Shown piece after piece: positions 25,643 through 28,261 of a stretch of 28,261 bases of DNA. The DNA is from JBCBKP01 sp038521625. GTDB taxonomy: Bacteria; Planctomycetota; Phycisphaerae; Phycisphaerales; UBA1924. The stretch is taken from positions 1 through 28,261 of the forward strand of contig JBCBKP010000038.1 of the NCBI GenBank assembly GCA_038521625.1. The letters run 5' to 3'. The notes under the pieces were generated by a model, which worked only from the letters and a program-made list of their open reading frames with translations, did not search any database and was not told the origin of the DNA. Made by a program: the position numbers and the translations under genes. Positions within the stretch are counted from its first letter, which is position 1. The number at the start of each line of letters is the position of its first letter.

Positions 25643-25692
25643 GCGGGGCCAGAGCCCCGCGGGACCAAGACGACCGTCCGGGATCGTCCCGG
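25643..25692 (+). promoter_or_regulatory. Two hairpins between the tandem paralogs
   Basis: GCGGGGC/GCCCCGC (25643-25660, 4-nt loop) and CCGGGA/TCCCGG (25678-25692, 3-nt loop). No T tract follows either, so they are not standard terminators; they could attenuate read-through or protect an mRNA end. Ribosome site GGAGGGGAGA follows at about 25697-25706. Confidence 0.4.
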
Positions 25693-25709
25693 GGCGGAGG
25701 GGAGATACC

Positions 25710-26567
25710 ATGCGCGCACTCTCGGCAGCACTCTCGGCAGCACTCTCGGCAGCACTCGGGGCCGCCCTCGCGGCAACCTCGTCGGCCCAGATTGTCGTCA
25801 CGCCCGAGCAGTTCGACTTCAACACCGGCGGCGACAACTTCCAGGGCTCCGCGGGCTTCGATGAGGGCCTCGGCGTCGGCGCCACCAACGCATCGCCCGG
25901 CCAGATCCCGGGCGCCTCGCCCAGCCCGGGCCTCATCTCCGGAGGCACCTCCGGCGGCGTCATCGAGGACGACCTGCTGCTCGCGTATACATACGCGAAC
26001 ATCCAGGGCACCTTCTTCAACTCGCTGATCAACGAGAACACCGAGACCCGCGCCGCCGGCCCCGCCGACCCGAGCCGCCTCGAGTTCACCTCCCGCGCCG
26101 AGATCTTCTTCGACTCGACCTTCGACCCCGCGAACGTCACAAGCCCGGTCTTCGACTTCTTCCAGGGCAGCTTCGAGAACGTCAGCTTCTTCAGTGAGGT
26201 GTTCTACGACTACGAGTTCACCGTCGTCGGCAGCGAGCCCGTCCCCTACTCCCTCGAGATCATCGTCGCGCTCGAGGGCGAACCGCTCCCGCCCGGCATC
26301 CTCAGCTTCGGCGTCGACCTGCTCGATCCCGGCGGCAACTCGGTCAGCGAGGGGACCGGCGTGCTGACGCCCGGCGTCTACACGCTCTCGTCCTTCAACT
26401 TCAGCGTGAACTACAGCGCGGCGGACCTCGACCTCGAGAACTTCCTCGCCTCCGGCCAGGACTTCTTCTCGGCCGCCGAGCTCACGCTCGTCCTGACGCT
26501 GCCCGCACCGGGCGCCGCCGGCCTGCTCAGCCTCACCGGCTTGCTCGCCACACGTCGCCGCCGCTAG
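25710..26567 (+). CDS. Secreted protein with C-terminal ATRRRR sorting-type tail (paralog 2)
   Basis: 285 residues. Signal peptide 1-26, partly built from a 12-bp tandem repeat that encodes AALS units (MRALSAALSAALSAALG). The mature part follows paralog 1 motif by motif: QIVVTPEQFDFN, DNFQGSAGFDEGLGVGATNASPGQIPG, GGTSGGVIEDDLLLAYTYANI, AEIFFDSTFDP, GVLTPGVYTLSSFNF, LENFLASGQDFFSAAELTLVL, ending LPAPGAAGLLSLTGLLATRRRR. It is slightly more hydrophobic and longer. It would be exported and retained by its tail (inference). No enzyme motif; function unknown. ATG 25710 is the only start giving a signal peptide. Its stop overlaps the stop of the convergent kinase gene in CTAG (26564-26567). Confidence 0.85.
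   Translation: MRALSAALSAALSAALGAALAATSSAQIVVTPEQFDFNTGGDNFQGSAGFDEGLGVGATNASPGQIPGASPSPGLISGGTSGGVIEDDLLLAYTYANIQGTFFNSLINENTETRAAGPADPSRLEFTSRAEIFFDSTFDPANVTSPVFDFFQGSFENVSFFSEVFYDYEFTVVGSEPVPYSLEIIVALEGEPLPPGILSFGVDLLDPGGNSVSEGTGVLTPGVYTLSSFNFSVNYSAADLDLENFLASGQDFFSAAELTLVLTLPAPGAAGLLSLTGLLATRRRR
25716..25757 (+). repeat. 12-bp tandem repeat inside a signal-peptide coding region
   Basis: The unit GCACTCTCGGCA occurs three times exactly (25716-25727, 25728-25739, 25740-25751) and a fourth copy begins at 25752 and then diverges. Each unit encodes four residues of the signal peptide core (A-L-S-A in register), so copy changes keep the frame. Confidence 0.9.
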
Positions 26568-28261
26568 TCCGTCTCCGGCGGGGCACACATCTCGAGGACG
26601 AAAGCACGCTGGGCGTCGATACGCTCGGCCGCGACCGACGGCTCAGACTCCAGGTCCGAGAGCACCCGCTGCGCGGTCGCGCAGGCGTCGCCGATCCCGT
26701 CGCGCCGCTGCCAGCGCGCGAGCCCGTTCGCGTAGCGCACGACCGTGTCGTCAGCCGCGCCGTCCTTCTCGCGGTACCCCTCCACCGCCCACGCCCGGAG
26801 CCCGTGCGCACCCTCGAGGTCGCCGAGGCGCCGGCGAACGAGCGCGGTGTTCATCGCGCACTCCAACGTCCGCCAGTGACGCTCGCCGCTCACGCGACGG
26901 TGGAGCTCGAGCGCCGCCTCGAGGTGCTCCGACGCCTCCTCGTTCTCGCCCGCCCGCGCGAGCAATCCCCCGAGCTCGGTCCGGACCCAGATCGCGATCG
27001 TCCGCTCCGGCTCCAGGTGGGCGAGCGCCCTCGCGTGGGCTTCGCGCATGAGCACGATCCCTTCCTCGAGCTGGCCCATCGGGATCCTGAGCAGCGCCCG
27101 GTCGTACTCCGCGGTGAGCGCCGCCTCTGAAAACCCGCCATCGAGCGCGTCCTCGTAAAGCCCCACCGCGAGGTCGTACGCCGCCGCCGAATCCTCGTAC
27201 CGCCCCACGTACTTCAGCGCGCTCGCGCGAAGCTCGTGCGCCTCGGCGAGCGCCTCGAGCCCCGCGCCGGAGGACTCGCGGCTCGCGACCAGGCGGTCGG
27301 CCATCTCGAGCGCCTCGTCGTAGCTGTCGGCGCGCCACAGGTGCCCGATCAGCCGGGCCGCGCTCTCGAGCGTCTCCTCATGGTCAGGCCCCAGCAAGTC
27401 GCGCCGCAGCTCGTACGCGCGCCGCAGCTGCGGCCCCGAGTCCGACAGCAGCCCCATCGCCTCGTAGGTCCCACCGATCGAATCACGCACCGCCGCCTCG
27501 ATCAGCGGCTCGCTGTCGTAGCGCTCACCGACGCGCTCCGCCGCCGCCGCGAGCGCCTCGGCGACCGTCACATCGACTCCCAACCGATCAGGATCCGCGG
27601 CGAACAGGATGTCATTGCGCAGGAACTCGACCGTCGCCTCGGACACCCGCCGCTGGTAGTCCGCCTCGGCCCGCAGCGCCGCCTGCACGCCGGCCACGAC
27701 CACCGACGCGGCCGTCAGCCCGACCAGAAGCGCCGCCGCCACCGCGACCACCCCCACCGCCAGCCGGTTCCGCTGCACGAACTTCCGTGTCAGGTAGACC
27801 CGGCTCTCGGGCCCCGCCTCGACCGCCTCACCGGCCAGATAGCGGCGCAGGTCCGCGGCGAGCGCCGCCACGGTCGCGTACCGCCGGTCCCGGTCCTTCG
27901 CGAGACAACGCATCACGATCCAGTCGAGCTCGCGACGCAGCGCCCGGTGATGCACCGTCGCGTTCACCGTGGCCGGCGCCGAGCCCTCCGCGGACCTCTT
28001 CTTGATCGCCGTCTCGCGGGACGCCAGCCGGTTGCTCGGACGCTGCGGCTCGACCTCCCGGATGATCTTCAGCGCGCCGTCGAGACCGGCCGAGCGCAGG
28101 CGCTCCATGTCGAACGGCAGCTCGCCGGTCAGAAGCTCGTATAGCACGACGCCGAGGCTGTAGACGTCCGCCCGCGTGTCGATGTCGAGCCCGCTCCCCG
28201 AGGCCTGCTCCGGCGACATGTACGCCGGCGTCCCGATCACCATCCCCTCGACCGTCACCTC
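26564..28261 (-). CDS. Ser/Thr protein kinase (PknB-like) with TM segment and TPR-rich C-terminus, 5' part missing
   Basis: The 3' 565 codons of a longer gene that enters from beyond 28261. The visible part starts just after the DFG segment: GMVIGTPAYMSPEQASG (activation loop/APE box, 6-21), DTRADVYSLGVVLYELLTGELPF (subdomain IX), then RELDWIVMRCLAKDRDRRYATVAALAADLRRYLAGE (kinase C-lobe end, 109-144). The N-lobe, catalytic HRD and DFG motifs lie outside the window. One transmembrane segment (about 167-190, AVGVVAVAAALLVGLTAASVVVAG) is followed by a long helical region (about 200-550) of TPR-like repeats, e.g. EETLESAARLIGHLWRADSYDEALEMADRL and ALAEAHELRASALKYVGRYEDSAAAYDLAV, usually used to bind proteins. 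This kinase-TM-TPR layout is common in planctomycetes. It signals from the cytoplasmic side of the membrane, with TPRs outside (topology inferred). Stop codon shared in CTAG with paralog 2. Confidence 0.93.
   Translation of the reverse strand, partial: EVTVEGMVIGTPAYMSPEQASGSGLDIDTRADVYSLGVVLYELLTGELPFDMERLRSAGLDGALKIIREVEPQRPSNRLASRETAIKKRSAEGSAPATVNATVHHRALRRELDWIVMRCLAKDRDRRYATVAALAADLRRYLAGEAVEAGPESRVYLTRKFVQRNRLAVGVVAVAAALLVGLTAASVVVAGVQAALRAEADYQRRVSEATVEFLRNDILFAADPDRLGVDVTVAEALAAAAERVGERYDSEPLIEAAVRDSIGGTYEAMGLLSDSGPQLRRAYELRRDLLGPDHEETLESAARLIGHLWRADSYDEALEMADRLVASRESSGAGLEALAEAHELRASALKYVGRYEDSAAAYDLAVGLYEDALDGGFSEAALTAEYDRALLRIPMGQLEEGIVLMREAHARALAHLEPERTIAIWVRTELGGLLARAGENEEASEHLEAALELHRRVSGERHWRTLECAMNTALVRRRLGDLEGAHGLRAWAVEGYREKDGAADDTVVRYANGLARWQRRDGIGDACATAQRVLSDLESEPSVAAERIDAQRAFVLEMCAPPETD

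Noticed and set aside
24726..26588. 620-codon minus frame opposite the tandem paralogs
   Set aside because: Antisense shadow of two genes with signal peptides and matching tails; repetitive Glu/Val/Asp composition.

Overview
The window looks like chromosomal DNA of a high-GC planctomycete, most likely class Phycisphaerae. The evidence is very high GC with strong third-position bias, many Sec-exported proteins, two secreted proteins ending in the short PGAA...ATRRRR tail, dockerin-like EF-hand ends on two large secreted proteins, a sulfatase beside its own formylglycine-generating enzyme (FGE), an H-X9-D type prepilin-like protein, and a PknB-like kinase with TPRs. This placement rests on recalled family features; no search was run.

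Layout. 1-506: eroded 3' end of a tyrosine recombinase, then an intact tRNA-Gly(UCC) with its own promoter. 538-1935 (-): membrane-anchored SpoIIE/RsbU-type PP2C phosphatase. 2012-4632 (-): two-gene operon, exported FGE then exported arylsulfatase, with a divergent AraC-type regulator at 4798-5643 (+). 5740-7203 (+): seven-bladed FG-GAP propeller with a dockerin-like tail. 7331-8923 (-): secreted subtilase, sharing a terminator hairpin with the propeller gene. 9218-10432 (+): threonine synthase. 10437-12839 (-): 800-residue secreted protein with two DVUA0089-like domains and a dockerin-like end. 12989-13705 (+): unrecognised cytosolic protein. 13714-19509 (-): uridine-kinase-like protein, PutP-type symporter, and a fused HyuA-HyuB 5-oxoprolinase-like protein. 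19576-24656 (+): CNT nucleoside transporter, H-X9-D prepilin-like protein, cytochrome c/PQQ-type dehydrogenase, glycerol kinase. 24807-26567 (+): two tandem paralogous secreted proteins. 26564-28261 (-): 3' part of a Ser/Thr kinase with TPRs, running off the window.

How genes work together. The sulfatase needs formylglycine made by FGE, and here both carry signal peptides and are translationally linked, so maturation probably happens outside the cytoplasm; the AraC protein is the obvious candidate regulator. The nucleoside transporter and uridine-kinase-like gene are head to head, fitting uptake plus trapping by phosphorylation. The symporter and oxoprolinase overlap by 4 nt, fitting import and hydrolysis of 5-oxoproline or a similar cyclic amide. 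Most other products are cell-surface or secreted proteins typical of a polymer-degrading marine planctomycete.

I did not find a CRISPR array, intact prophage, transposon or clear defence island. The less ordinary signals are a repeated promoter layout that puts the start codon at the predicted transcription start of four genes (leaderless mRNAs), the exported sulfatase/FGE pair, the tandem tailed paralogs with a 12-bp repeat in one signal peptide, and the unrecognised protein at 12989-13705.
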